Assembly: GCF_016920785.2 (NCBI RefSeq)
Contig: NW_024609857.1
Span: forward strand, 76,257,570-76,321,569
Direction of reading: 5' to 3'
DNA length: 64,000 nt
From: Ixodes scapularis
Taxonomy: Eukaryota; Arthropoda; Arachnida; Ixodida; Ixodidae
A model generated the notes under the pieces. The model made no database searches. It was given only the letters and a program-made list of their open reading frames with translations, and had not been told where the DNA came from. Below are positions 11,446-22,379 of the stretch, one piece after another (within the stretch, counting starts at the first letter, position 1; every line of letters begins with the position of its first letter). The translations under genes were made by a program, and so were the position numbers.

Positions 11446-11899
11446 AGCTGTCTGCTAATGAAAGTAGCGTTGCCAGCATCATGTATTATGTATGAAACTG
11501 TATACTTCGAGAAAACAAATAAAGCCATTCATCCTTTCTACTGATTGTTTTGGTTCATTAGTAAAACTTGGTTCAGTGAACTTTACACTTCAGCATTAGC
11601 ATGGACACAACAGGTAAGGTCAATTACAAGTGCTCTAGAGCAGTCCAAACAGTTTCCAAGTGGCTCATGCAAAGCAACTGACATGGTATTACCCCCAGGA
11701 AAGAGACTAGACCTCGCTGACGAGTCTACTTCAGCCGCAAGGCACACCAAACTGAATATTGGCGTTTCTAGGAAATTGGGATCAACCAAACAATTCCATG
11801 GAAAGGTACACCACCAACAGCTTTGGTGTGAGGGTGAGCCCTATCTGCAGCGACAATACTGAAGCCTCGCATGGCACCATCACTAACACATGCGAGTAG

Positions 11900-13060
11900 T
11901 CACTCAGTGCCTGGCATACTTGGGCATTGAGGCAACAAGGAAAGATTATCAATGAGTGGACTAGGAATGTGGATCCAAATGGGACTGTCTTCACATTCTT
12001 CACAATCGCTGTATGACCACCATCTGTTGGAGTGTTTCTGGATGTCAACAGCCCATCTGGGACCTAGAAATGACAAATGATGTTAGAAAGTTTGTCACTT
12101 ACACACTGGCTTTTGCTTGACCCAGTCTGCTGAGCGAACAAAACAAAAATATGTACATGTTAGCCATTGCTTACTCCCGTGTCAATTCCATGGGGCGCTC
12201 ATTAGCTAGGCTTGGATAGTGCACGATATCCGAATTTTCATCTTGGTATGGGAACGAAAAAGGAGACAAGTGACACAAAAACACGTCAGACACTGACAGC
12301 GTCGATGTGGTTCGAAGATACACTGCGCAACACATTTTGCAGAAAGACGGCATCGGTACTTCGTTGGCAATTCACTCATACTGGCTAATGTGAAACGGCA
12401 AATTTGTACTGTCCGAGTTGGTTGACTGTATTACACGTAACAGCCATTCCAATTTCATTTCTTAAAGAAAAAAAAACAAAAACAAAAAACGATCGCGTTT
12501 TTGTGGTAAGTTTTGAGCTCTGTGCTTTTCTACAGTGCCATGATTATAACCGTAGACTGCAACTACTATACCAAATACGATGTATGACTGTACTGCGTCT
12601 CATCTAAGTGCGAACGAAGCAAAAATTACAAACGCGAGAACGCACTGCAAGATCGCACATGCATGGCAGCTATGATCAAAGCTCGGGACTCGTCCATGTA
12701 GATTTAACTTCGATCGCCTTTAAAATGAAACGGAACATAGTTTATACGGCCTCCGTGCAGTTTCGAGTCGAAATGACGAGTATATATTTCTAAATATCGC
12801 CTGCGAAGATGGGGTTCGGAGGATCGCGAAAACGCTACATTCTCGGCTGTTTTTTGATTAATAGCGCCTATCGACTCCGCCGCACAAGATTTATAAAGAC
12901 CCGCTAGAAGGCAAAATCTGTTGTGTTCGTAAAGGAAGAACAAGATAAAAGGCAACTTACCGGTACAATCGGGCGGCGGTCTCGTAGTGACCGGCGCAAC
13001 CGGCGTTTCAATCGCGAGGCTAGGCAAGCGCCTTCTCTTGATGCTCTTCGTCGTCTTCAT
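11900..13060 (-). CDS. Two-exon gene for an 87-residue protein, unknown function
   Basis: Exon 1 is 13060-12961: ATG is the first Met after an in-frame TAG, followed by 33 codons plus one base, donor G|GTAAGT. Exon 2 is 12063-11900: acceptor GTCATTTCTAG, completing the split Gly codon and running 53 codons to TGA. The phase match across an 897-bp canonical intron supports the model. The N-terminus is basic (MKTTKSIKRRRLP, a possible nuclear signal), followed by a Pro/Thr linker. Exon 2 is aromatic and acidic: HSNRWWSYSDCEECEDSPIW, then IHIPSPLIDNLSLLPQCP. No domain is recognised; the WW and C-x2-C pair might bind metal or a partner. Upstream lies a CpG-rich region and a CCAAT-bearing tandem array. 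No poly(A) signal was identified. What would change my mind: a further exon inside the intron. Confidence 0.5.
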
Positions 13061-13357
13061 CTTGGAATCTTCGAAATGCTTCTAGCAGACGACGGAGGAA
13101 TCGTAAGGTGCACAAAGCTGCTCGATCTTCTGAACTCGGCAAATTTTAACCGGGCTACAATAAATAAAAGGCTCGCGGTCGCCGCTACCGCACGGCCGCC
13201 ATGGCCGACGCCGATGTTTGTTTACCCCCCGGCCTCCCCGACATGTGCGAGGGCGGAGCTTAGCCGGAATCGTCATCAACCTCCTCTCCCGCCTTCGCGC
13301 CTCCTTTCTCATGCGCAGAAGACGAAAATGAGCCCACTTGCGAGGCGTATTACCGCC
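13061..13357 (-). promoter_or_regulatory. CpG-rich upstream region of the 87-residue protein gene
   Basis: Rich in CG dinucleotides with a GGCGGCCGTGCGGTAGCGG-type core on the - strand, lying between the proposed ATG and the CCAAT-carrying tandem repeats. Promoter function is inferred from position and composition. Confidence 0.4.
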
Positions 13358-13765
13358 ATTGGTTTTTGCCCCCTAAATGCCATCAACCCAATGTGCACAG
13401 GGGTGTCTGTCGTCAATTGCCGCTTATTGGTTTTCGCCCCATAAATACAATCAATCCTATGTGCACAGGGGGGCCTGTTGCCAATAGCCGCTCATTACTT
13501 TTTTCCCCATAAATACCATCAACCCAATGTGCGCAGGAGCATCTGTTGCCAATCGCTGCTCATTGGTTTTTGCTCCATAAATTCCCTCAATGCATTGTGC
13601 ACCGGGGTACCTGTTGCCAATTGCTGCTCATTGGTTTTTGTCTCATAAATGCCATCAGCCCAATGTGAATTCCCTAAACGATTACCAATTGGTGCACATA
13701 GGTTTTTGTTTCAAAAATGCATATTGCTCAGTGTGTCTGTACCTACAGTTGCACATTGGTTCAAT
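13358..13765. repeat. 68-bp tandem repeat carrying CCAAT boxes
   Basis: Units start at 13358, 13426, 13494, 13562, 13630 and 13698, exactly 68 bp apart; the sixth is shorter and a seventh is only a stub near 13755. Each unit begins ATTGGTTTTTG and contains CATAAAT, a CAACCCAATGTGCACAGGGG core, GTTGCCAAT and GCTGCTC. Each therefore holds up to three CCAAT or ATTGG motifs. Units 1-5 are well conserved; units 6-7 are degenerate at the edge away from the - strand gene. A single partial unit occurs at 6915-6955 beside the other promoter. Confidence 0.85.
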
Positions 13766-14811
13766 GTGAATTTTGGCCTAATTTCACTTCGCCCATTTCC
13801 AGCAGGGAACAGTGTGCATCGAAATTTCGTGCCGCGGTATACTGGAAACCACGTTTTCCAGAACGCCTGCACCCGTGACCTGTGCGTAAAGTCGAGAAAG
13901 TTTACTCGCCCGGCAGGGCAAAGGCAGTGGCCGGCCAACACCGCACCCGTGCTTTTCTCGATGACGGCGTGGACCACGAATACCCCCCTTTCGTTGAAGG
14001 AAGGCAAATACTGCGCAGGAGGCCAAACGCCGACTCCGAGCACAGTTCATTGTATCTCACATTGCGTACGTATCCCTCATCTAGGAACTTTTTTCCCTTG
14101 GTAGTTTGGCGTTGGAAGCGCGCTCCGCTTTTTTGCATATAACTTGCCATCTACGAGTCGGTGGGCAGCTTAATCGAACGCGGCACTTCCGCCCAGCCGT
14201 TCGCCACGGCAAAAAAGCTCCCTGGAGTAAAATCTCGCCCTGGGGGCTGCATCCTGCCCCTCGACTAAAAAAAAAACAAAAAAAAAAAAAACTAAGCATT
14301 ACGGAAGATAAAATGCACCTAACAACACGCAGTGTGGTTGGTCCGACTCGGTCGTGGCGTTCAGTCGAGAGCCGCCTGTACTTGGAGGCCAACCATATTG
14401 TTTCTCATCGCGCCCGTGAGATGGCGCCACAGCGCAACGCAAAAGGCGAATTGTGTGAATCGCCCGTTACTGTGGGGGCGCTTGGTGGACGCTCCTCAGG
14501 CCATTGCATTCGCCGGTAGACACCGTTACTTTGGACTCAAAACTAGACTAGTGTGGCGGAAGGTGTTTCACTAGCCTGTGCGATAAGTATTTTTGTCCGT
14601 GATTTCCCTTTGAAATTAAAATATGAAAGATGTGTCAACATTGTGTTCACGCAAACAGGTTGAGTGCAGTACACTGCGCAAATGCTTAAATTAAGCTTTT
14701 TCGCCAGTTAAAAAAAAAAACAAGCTGCCTTTTGTTCTTACACAAACTACGGTGTAGCCTAATAAACAGTTTTTAATTTAACTCTACTTCATGACATAGT
14801 TAAAGCTACAG
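13766..14811. other. Spacer, moderately CG-rich
   Basis: Several overlapping open frames exist on both strands between 13766 and 14570 because the DNA is CG-rich, but none shows a motif, paired splice sites or a consistent frame. Poly(A) runs lie near 14268-14290 and 14709-14720. Confidence 0.35.
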
Positions 14812-15150
14812 GAATATGCGTGGTACAAACAGTGGGAGAGGAGGACACGAGGAAGCGCGCGAGGAAGTCGGAACACCGAGCTCTGGTTCGAATGATTGGA
14901 GGATAGACGCAAAGGGTACCTGGACTTGTTTCTACATACTGTTCGAACGCGAACGCCGAACGCTGGATGCCGGCGTTCGGCGTTCGATCCCGCCTGAAGA
15001 TTGAGTAGGCAAATAAAAAAACAAAAAAAAAAAAATACAGCCACTGCTTTGCGTCTACCCACCGAACACTGCAACCAGAGCTCGTTGTACCGACGTTCCC
15101 GCGCGCTTCCTCGTCCCCTCCTGTCCCACCGTTTCTACCCGCATTCGCGA
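14812..15150. repeat. Inverted pair of a dispersed repeat, ~100-bp arms
   Basis: 14812-14920 and 15045-15150 are imperfect reverse complements sharing GTGGGA..AGGAGG, CGAGGAAGCGCGCG, CGAGCTCTGGTT and TAGACGCAAAG. Between them lie GCCGGCGTTCGGCGTTCG-type short repeats and a poly(A) run. Either a foldback element or two opposed copies of one repeat; a B-box-like CTGGTTCGAAT in the left arm leaves a tRNA-derived origin open. Confidence 0.6.
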
Positions 15151-15684
15151 GTTCAGCAAAACGAACGGCACCTTGCAGGAAAACACTGAACTGGCCGGAA
15201 ATGGTTATTTCGCGATTTCCGCTCGTTTCACACTCCTTCCGTGATAGCTCGTTGACAACGGATGACGCGATGGTGACCGAAGTAAAGCGAGGGGGAGTTG
15301 CGTTGGTTGTGTCCACTGCAGCAACAAAAACGACAACAACGATAGGGCCGCCCGGAAGACTGCCACCGAGAACGGCTGTACGAATTAGGTGCGCCTTGCA
15401 TCGCTTCTCACGCTGCCCATACGGTGAACAGCTGTCCCGGGGACTCTGCCGTTGCTATGTTGTAAGAAAGACAATGCGAAGGGGAAAAGGGCGAGCCCGA
15501 AAAAACGTTGTGGAAAGAAGGTCACTCCTCTCTTCTTCAGCTTTCCTAGCTTCCGCGCTTTTCACCCTCGCACTGTCTTTCTTATAACGCGCTCTTTACA
15601 AACACACGAGGTGTGGGCACCGCGCATGCGCCCTGCCGCGGTAGCAGCGGTCCGTGACGTCAGCGCCGCGTGTTGGTCTATAGG

Positions 15685-15849
15685 GACTTTTAGCGAACCG
15701 TTACCGTGTTCAGCGTTCCGCATCTACCTGAGCCTTTGAAGCGTGCTTTTAAAGCGCGCGCCCCGCGTACACGGAATCACTATACGGGCGCGCGCCTAAA
15801 AGCACGTACAAAGGTACACGCGGAACATTTGAACGGTTTGCTAAAAGTC
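15685..15849. mobile_element. Short foldback MITE
   Basis: Ends GACTTTTAGCGAACCGTT at 15685 and the inverse AACGGTTTGCTAAAAGTC ending at 15849. The arms continue for most of the 165 bp through GTGCTTTTA and GCGCGCGCC blocks. No clear target duplication. Lies just upstream of the decayed LINE 5' region. Confidence 0.65.
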
Positions 15850-15889
15850 TTTATTGTCGTATCAGTGTGTTCGTCGCTCTGAAGGCGAC

Positions 15890-16367
15890 TATGCGTTCAG
15901 AGCGACACGGCAACACCACCGTGACAATATCACCGAGCGTGCCACATTGTGTGCCGATCATTGTTGGAGGCTTATCGGCAGCCTTTGAGGCAACGCCGAC
16001 CTTATCTGCTGATGGAAACTCTCTTCATGGCCTTGTCATCGACGCACCGTAGGGCTGCACGTGGCCAGAGCCTTAGGCGCGTCTCCGATGACCATGGTGA
16101 CGTCATCGTTCTTTGAGGAAAAAGCACCACCGATGGATATAAAAGAAATACCAGCGTCTTGAGGCATTAGTAGACACGGCATCGCCGCCGTGACAATGTA
16201 ACCATCCGTGCCACTTTTTGTGCAGATTAGTGCTTAAAAGCTTGGTTTTCATAGTGACCACCTTTGCTTGTTAGTGTTTCCGTGTCCACATGTAGTCCTT
16301 GGTTCTGTACGTGGGTATTTTTCAACAGCAGTGCTTTTACTAAAGCTATACCGATTACGCAAGAAAT
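15890..16367 (+). promoter_or_regulatory. LINE 5' region with duplicated block and TATA-like box
   Basis: A ~58-bp block beginning GACACGGCAACACCACCGTG at about 15903 is repeated as GACACGGCATCGCCGCCGTG at about 16175. A TATAAAAG (about 16137) lies ~35 bp upstream of the second block. The ORF1 relic begins shortly downstream. This resembles a monomer-type 5' promoter of a non-LTR element; that reading is inference. Confidence 0.4.
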
Positions 16368-16990
16368 GTTCACTGAAATGATTCAAACTCAAAAAGAAAT
16401 CCTGCCAAAGATGTCAGAGAAATAAACAAAACAGACATCGTCCGAGGCAACGATGCTCCAAATGCAGAACAGACTACTGGCAACAGAAAAAAAAGCTACA
16501 AAGGGTTGATGAAACTGAGACTAGACTTGATAAGCTCGAACACCGTCAGCGGTTGTGACGCCGAAACTGAAACACTCGCCAGACAAATTGATGAGTTGGA
16601 AAATCGTTCCCGACTAAAGAATCTTAATGCTAGAGGTATTAAAAAATAAGCAAAGAAACCGAAGAAATATTACTAAAGAGGGTGAACGATGACGTTTTCG
16701 ATAAGATTCTAAATAAGAAACTAAACTCTGTTGAGCGTATCCATACGCTTGAAAAAATGTGTCAGGTAGAGATCGCCCGTATATGCTCAAGGTTGCAGAC
16801 TTTTGAGATAAACTGGCCATTCTGAAAAATTGCTTCAAGCTCAAAGGTGCCTCAATCAGCATCAGTGAAGATGTCTCTAAAAAGGTTGTTGAGATCCGCA
16901 AAAACCTGTGGAATTCTAATGCAGAAGAGAGAAGAAGGGGTTTCAAAGTGAAATTAGTATTCGATAAGCTAAGGGTGGACAATGCCCATT
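16368..16990 (+). pseudogene. LINE ORF1 relic (RNA-binding chaperone protein)
   Basis: Begins with ATG and MFTEMIQTQKEILPKMSEK, then is broken by stops and frame changes. A coiled-coil-like stretch (LQRVDETETRLDKLEHRQR) is followed in shifted frames by FDKILNKKLNSVERIHTLEK and LKGASISISEDVSKKVVEIR, RRRGFKVKLVFDKLRVDN. This order of coiled coil, RNA-recognition-like part and C-terminal domain is that of L1-type ORF1 proteins found in arthropod LINEs. ORF1p binds the LINE RNA in cytoplasmic particles; here it is dead. The antisense open frame is a shadow. Confidence 0.7.
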
Positions 16991-18867
16991 ACACTGGCGT
17001 ATGCAGAAAGGTGGTTCCCCCCCCCCCCCCCCCTCCCCCTTCCCGACAGCCCGCTCGCTCCGCTGCTAACGTAGTCGGTTGTACACGGGGTACGTAGTGA
17101 AGGGGGAGAGCGCAGACTATCTCCAACTCGTGACTACGCCGATTTGTTCTGTGGGGCTTTTTAGAAGCATCCCACTCTGCGTTGAATACGCTGTGTCCTG
17201 TCCCTCTCGTTGTTAATGTAGTTTGCTTATTTCAGCGAAATACGCAACAGGCTTGTATTTTTTCATTTTTTTTTTGGGGGGGGGGGGGGGTGTAGTGAAA
17301 TGTTTACTGCGACGCCACTTACATTAGTGAGGCGGGTAGACGAAGAAGCACACTTCTCAAGGAACACAGAAGACATGTTGCCAATTCAACACACGCTATA
17401 CGGGCGAAGTCCGAGCTGGTCGATCATTTCTTGACTAAAGGTCATGCTTTTGAACTCAACTATGCGTAGACCTTTCCACAAGAGCAAAGGTTGGGGCGGC
17501 GGAAGTCCGTAGAACTTCCACGGCCCCCACCTTTGTTATTGTGCTAGAATAGTGGCTTATCCGACATAGTCAACGGTAGGCAATGCCAACTGTGGTACCT
17601 TACCGGACGTTTACGGGGTTTTATAGGATGGGTAGACTGCTTGACCCTCACCATCATTGGCCTATATATGTGCGCTTAGTGTTTGTGCGTGAACGGTTGC
17701 TTTATTTTTTCAGCGTCGAGATTTCTTTTTGTGTGTGTGTGTAACATAGAAAATGCATAACTAAATAAATAGATATAATCCACATAAAAAGGGGAAAGAG
17801 GAAGGAAGGAGAGGGAAGGGAAAAAGAAAAAAAAAACGACTTTTAACACTGAAATATTGTTCATATTCTTATTCTCATACCGGACATCTTCATTAAGAAG
17901 TTGGATCGTTGTCGTCGTCTTCTTCCAGAAGATCGATGGAGCAGAAACCAAGAAAAACAAATTTACATTTAAAGCAATACAATTTTTAAAAAAGAAATAA
18001 TCCTATATACAAAACTAAATGCCCGTACTGCATTCCAAGCCCGTTCCTGAAACTATGGTTTCGATGCTCCCCAGTTTTTCTTTCAACTTGGTTTTTACAA
18101 AAAAATTAATTTTGGTCATTTGACCCTATTCATTTATTTTGATTGGTTTGAACCTGTTATATTATTTGGCGGTGCAAGTTGAGAGTGATAGGTTTATTTA
18201 TTTTCTTTTAGCTCTCAATTAAACATTCTGCGTGTGTGTTTGTGTATGTTGCGGCTTAATTTTTTTTTTTTTTTTGTGACAGTATAGACGCTTTTTACAC
18301 GCGACAGAGTGCAGCCGCTATTGCTGGCCTTCTCTTGTCTTACCCAGATGCCGAGACACCGGAGCGGGCGCTAACGAGCCTCCACAGAGGCCAATGCTGG
18401 GGAAAATGAGACAGTAGAACCTAAAACTGCAATCGTAATGTCGCACTAATGAAGTAAAATAAACGCAATAAGAGGAAACAAAAACTGAAGGTCAATTATG
18501 GCGGCGCCCATGCACAGCTGCTGTAAAGCGTCTATACTCTACCCTTGTGTTTTTTGTTTGTTTTTTGCCGGCGACACGCGTTGGTAATGCAGGGGTACCT
18601 CAAAAAGTGGAGGGAGTTGAGTGCTGTGAGGATGGTTTTAAAGTTGATTGGCCCCAACTACGCCGACAGTAAAACAGTGAGCCACCATGCCCGTGTACCT
18701 GTGAATGAATCCTGCTCCGTTCTGAAAAATGCAAGTGCAGCTTTACCCGCTCTGTCACAGCGCCTCCCTAACCTTTGCGTGGGTGCCCGTATCGCCGAGC
18801 TCACCCTGCTTCGTCATTTGGGGGGGGGGGGGGGGGGGGGGGCATTAACGCCGGAGGGGATTAACGT
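16991..18867. other. Block interrupting the LINE, flanked by G/C runs
   Basis: The LINE frame stops after LRVDN and resumes only at 18868. The block begins near a C run (17019-17034), holds a G run at 17274-17290 and a G run of about 23 at 18820-18842. It contains GT- and A-rich tracts and a short MITE (18281-18538). No coding region recognised. It could be a nested insertion plus a deletion of the LINE endonuclease 5' half; both ends near homopolymers could also reflect assembly problems. Confidence 0.45.
18281..18538. mobile_element. Short MITE, 14-bp TIR
   Basis: Perfect inverted ends AGTATAGACGCTTT at 18281-18294 and its complement at 18525-18538; the similarity continues roughly to ACA. 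Total 258 bp. No transposase frame and no certain target duplication. Confidence 0.65.
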
Positions 18868-19440
18868 ATGACTTTTGGGAGATTTCAACTTACCAGGGGT
18901 ACATTGGTCATCACTTTCTCATGGATCGACGCAAGTAGCTATACTTCGTTTCAGCTTCGGTCCGAGCGCGGCCGATGTTGCGAGCCGAAGGGCCAATCGA
19001 AGAGCGCAAAAAGTGCAGCGTCATGGCGTGCTCCCTGCTCTCGATAGGACTAGCCGGCAGAGAAGCGCGCACAGAGAGACGGCGAATACCGGCTGCTTCT
19101 ATCAACTGCAGAGAGCACGACATGACGTTGTGCCTCTTGCGCTGTTTGATTGGCCCTTCGGCTCATAACATAAGCCGCGCTCGGACCGAAGCTGAAACCA
19201 AGTATAGCTGTGGCCAATAAATAGAGCTTGCGTTTGGCTACTATCTAACCCAGGTTGTAATTGATTGCACAAGAGTGAGTTCAACAAGGTTATCAATTTT
19301 GGACCTAAGTTTTATAGCGGCACGCTTGAAATCGTTTATTTTCTTTTTCTCGGCTGTGAAACTATCGAGGGCCCTTCGGATCATAAAATGGTACTTGCGT
19401 CTGTTAGAATTACCCCAAATATCACGCGTACTTACTAGCA
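18868..19440 (+). pseudogene. LINE endonuclease relic, split by a MITE
   Basis: Reads LLGDFNLPGVHWSSLSHGS from 18871, the GDFN(L)P motif of apurinic-type (EEP) endonucleases. It is then cut by a MITE (18937-19209) and resumes with LTQVVIDCTRVSSTRLSILD. A shifted frame gives EGPSDHKMVLASV at about 19366-19405, containing the SDH catalytic motif. This domain nicks target DNA in APE-type LINEs. Frame changes and the insertion make it non-functional. Confidence 0.75.
18937..19209. mobile_element. Foldback MITE inside LINE endonuclease
   Basis: Ends AGCTATACTTCGTTTCAGCT and the inverse, 36 bp with one mismatch (18937-18972 and 19174-19209). Beyond this the whole 273 bp is nearly palindromic (GAGCCGAAGGGCCAATC and GATTGGCCCTTCGGCTC). 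It splits the LINE endonuclease between GSTQV and LTQVV, so it inserted after the LINE. No transposase. No unambiguous target duplication. Confidence 0.85.
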
Positions 19441-19572
19441 AAAGACGGCTCTAAATTTCGGGGCTGCCATAATGTTAGCCTGCTCGATTATCTTGAAGAG
19501 TCATTGGATGACTTTACGTTCCTTTTTTATTCCAGTGCCAGTACTGACACGCTATAGGACTTCTTAACGAAT

Positions 19573-21384
19573 ATGACTAAGCAATACCTTGAGCGGTTTA
19601 TTCCAAAGTGTACTAAAAAGATTAGGAAGCAAACCCCCTGGATTAATAGGGAAATAATACATGCAAGAAGAAAGCTCAAACGGAAGCGAGCACGTTCACA
19701 TGGTTTGAATATCGAAGATAAATCATGCATTCACCGCATGAGTGAGGAAATAAAAATGAGAGTAAAGGATTATAAAAAAATATTTTACAACGTAAAACTT
19801 ACAAAGATTTCTCAGGAGGCACCAGACAAGTTTTGGCGGTACGTTAACCCCTCGGTCGAATCGCGTCGCACTATCGATAAAACCAATGATCAAGAGCACA
19901 CGGAACAATTTAACACTTTCTTTTCGTCTGTATTTACTGAGGACGATAGAAACTTGCCGAAATTCGTTGACTATTCAAAAAGCCCTCCTATTAAAGATAA
20001 AAAAATAAACAAGGAAGGAGTTTTGAAACTTTTACTTAATATCAACACAAAAAAGAGTACCGGGGCCGACAGAATCCCAAATGAGTTTTTGAAAAGGTAC
20101 GCAGTTTGGGTCCCCAAATATCTATCCATGATTTTTCAGTCATCTATCAATATTTGTTCCTTTCCTAGTGGTTGTAAACGTGCGAAAGTGGTTCCTATCC
20201 ACAAAGGTAGCAGTGTGTTCAACCTGATCACATGTCGTCCCATTTCGCTTGTTAGTACATGTTCGAAGCTGTTTGGACATATCGTATCTAAACATCAAAT
20301 GAATTATCCTGAAGATTATGAATTATTGTTCCAATCCCAGCATGACTTTCGTAAAAGACTTCCCACCACAACCCAACTTATCGAAACTGTACATGACTTC
20401 TCCTATACGACTAATTGTCGCAGTCAAACTGATATACTATTTTTGGACTTCGCGAAAGCGTTTGACAAAATGTCGCATTTTAAGCTATTACCGAAAATTA
20501 ACGCCATGTTTAAGCATAGTCTTCACACAGTGGTTTTCGTGGTATTTTTCTTCTAGTTAACAGTTTATCGAGGTTAAGGGGCATAAGTCTAGCCTTTCAC
20601 CGATATCTTCAGGGGGCCCCAGGGCCCCCCTTTTATTTTTAATATTAATAAATGATCTGCATAACGACATTACCGTTCCAACCAGACTATTTGCAGTTGA
20701 CTGTGTGATATGCCATAAGGTAGGAACTGCAGATGACCAGGACAAACTAAATCGTAATCTACAAAATATTTAACACTGGTGTGATAATGGGAAGATGGTG
20801 TTAAATCTTGAAAAATCAGTCTTCATGTCAATATCTAGAAAAAAAAAAATTTATCATACAACTATCACACTGACGGCATCGAGCATGCAAGAGTAATGGA
20901 GCATAGGTACCTAGGTTTAGTATTTACACCTGACCTACTTTGGAATACCCACATAGATAAAGCCTGCCTCAAGGCCAACAAAGCACTATGGTGGCTCAGG
21001 CGAAACCTTACTAGTGCAACTCCAGAAATAAGAAGCCTGACTTATACGGCCCTGGTAAGACCGATTATTGAGTATGCGAAAATTGTGTTGGATTCACATA
21101 CCACTTGCCATAAACTTGAAAAAATTCAGGGACTTTCTTCCAGGTTCATCTTGAACGAATTCGGCCACGTTTTTTCTCCTACAAAACTATGTGAACTCGC
21201 AAATCTCCCAACTTTGGAATCGAGGACCAAGTACGAAAGGTTGAAATTCCTTTTCCGAAATATACATAACTGTATACAGACCAATAAATCGGATTACATT
21301 GAAATCAGCAGTAGAGAATCTTCACGGGATCGCCATAGCATGTTCGTTCGTGATCATCTGTGTGAAATGATTGTTTTAAATTAA
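19573..21384 (+). pseudogene. LINE ORF2 reverse transcriptase relic
   Basis: A 327-codon open stretch (19573-20556) carries RT blocks in order: STGADRIPNEFLKRY, SKLFGHIVSK, the HDFRKRLPTTTQLIE block and LFLDFAKAFDKMSHFKLL. After frame changes follow PLLFLILINDLHNDITVP, then LFAVDCVICHK. The last is the A-box, where the usual FADD is changed: the first Asp of the catalytic pair is Val (codon 20696-20698). The C-terminal part resumes at 20896 (YLGLVFTPDLLWNTHIDKAC, thumb and C-terminal region) to TAA 21382. The RT would copy the LINE RNA onto nicked target DNA. Order and motifs fit an APE-type LINE of the CR1/L2/Jockey group; the exact clade needs a tree. Dead by frameshifts, stops and the lost Asp. 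Confidence 0.85.
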
Positions 21385-21750
21385 GCTTTTTCCCTAGAAC
21401 CATCGAAGAGTGGAAAATGCGGCCCGATTCTGCTGCTTAGTCAACACCCCTTAATGTCTTTCTAGAAAATATAAATAATATTGTCGAATGTGGCAGTGGT
21501 GAAAAGCCGTAATTGTACAAATACGGACCAAGTTTCTGCTTTCTTGTGAAATGTTCATACTTGTGCTGCTTTCAGTTTTGTAACATATTTATGTGCGCTT
21601 TTGAGTGTATGAAGCGGTCTTATGCAATCCACTATCAAGGTTAATTACCCTTTGTATAGTGGTTACTTTCACCTTTTTATTTTGGTATGCCCACTCCTCT
21701 AATAGCCCAATGGGCTGACAGTATCAATAAATGAAAAAAAAAAAAAAGAA
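21385..21750 (+). mobile_element. LINE 3' UTR with hairpin and poly(A)
   Basis: Follows the RT stop. Contains a short hairpin AGCCCAATGGGCT (about 21704-21716), AATAAA at about 21726 and a terminal A run at 21734-21747. The hairpin just before the 3' end is the usual place for the RT recognition element. Confidence 0.65.
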
Positions 21751-21849
21751 ATACGCAGCCGTGTAAACCGGCTGTTCTGTGTTTATCAACATTCATCGGC
21801 GCGGTTAGAAAGACAGTGGGGTAGTGCTTCTATGGCTTCTCCGAACAGG

Positions 21850-22262
21850 GCCCTGGAAGCTCGCTTACACCGACACAGTGTCGTCGCAGGTTTTGAAAGT
21901 GGTGGATGAAACTCGGGGTACATCTTGAGGCCAATGCTTGCCTGCCTAAAAGCCGTGCCCTGAGCGTTGAGCTGGCACGTGCGCGGCAGAACCTATTTTC
22001 GGCCGCCGTATTTGTACCTGACAAGGTGATAACGGGAAGGCGTCCCTTTCTGATGCCCTGCCCGACTTCCAGCGTGCTCTCGTTGTCTTCCGCCGTGCTT
22101 TGGCTGCGCGTGCGCGCTCGAGGCTCACGAGACGCCGAAACGTTACCGAAGGTAGGGGAGGAGTTCACACTTGAGCCGAGTCGACTGAAACTCCTATCTG
22201 CCGTTCTCACCCTGTCAGTCACTATTGCAGGAACAATTGACGTCACAACATCCGGTTGGTGA
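21850..22262. repeat. Dispersed repeat, copy 1
   Basis: Shares blocks TTCCGCCGTGCTTTGG, GCTCGAGGCTCACGAG and CGCCGAA.CG..ACCGAAGG with 57665-57960, same strand. On the + strand it can be read as DALPDFQRALVVFRRALAAR, so an old captured coding fragment is possible, but the same is not preserved in the other copy. Ends not defined. Confidence 0.55.
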
Positions 22263-22379
22263 CGAAATGAAAACACGATTAGCGGAATTATAACATCAAA
22301 TGGGCAATTTTTCGAGAACGAAGTTCGTTATATTTTTATTCGGCATTTTAACGTGACAGAAATAAAATGGTGCGAACTT

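Noticed and set aside
14789..15316. 175-codon frame on the - strand
   Set aside because: Crosses both arms and the poly(A/T) stretch of an inverted repeat; the composition follows the repeat.
16614..16982. 122-codon frame on the - strand
   Set aside because: Antisense of the LINE ORF1 relic, which reads with real ORF1 motifs on the + strand.
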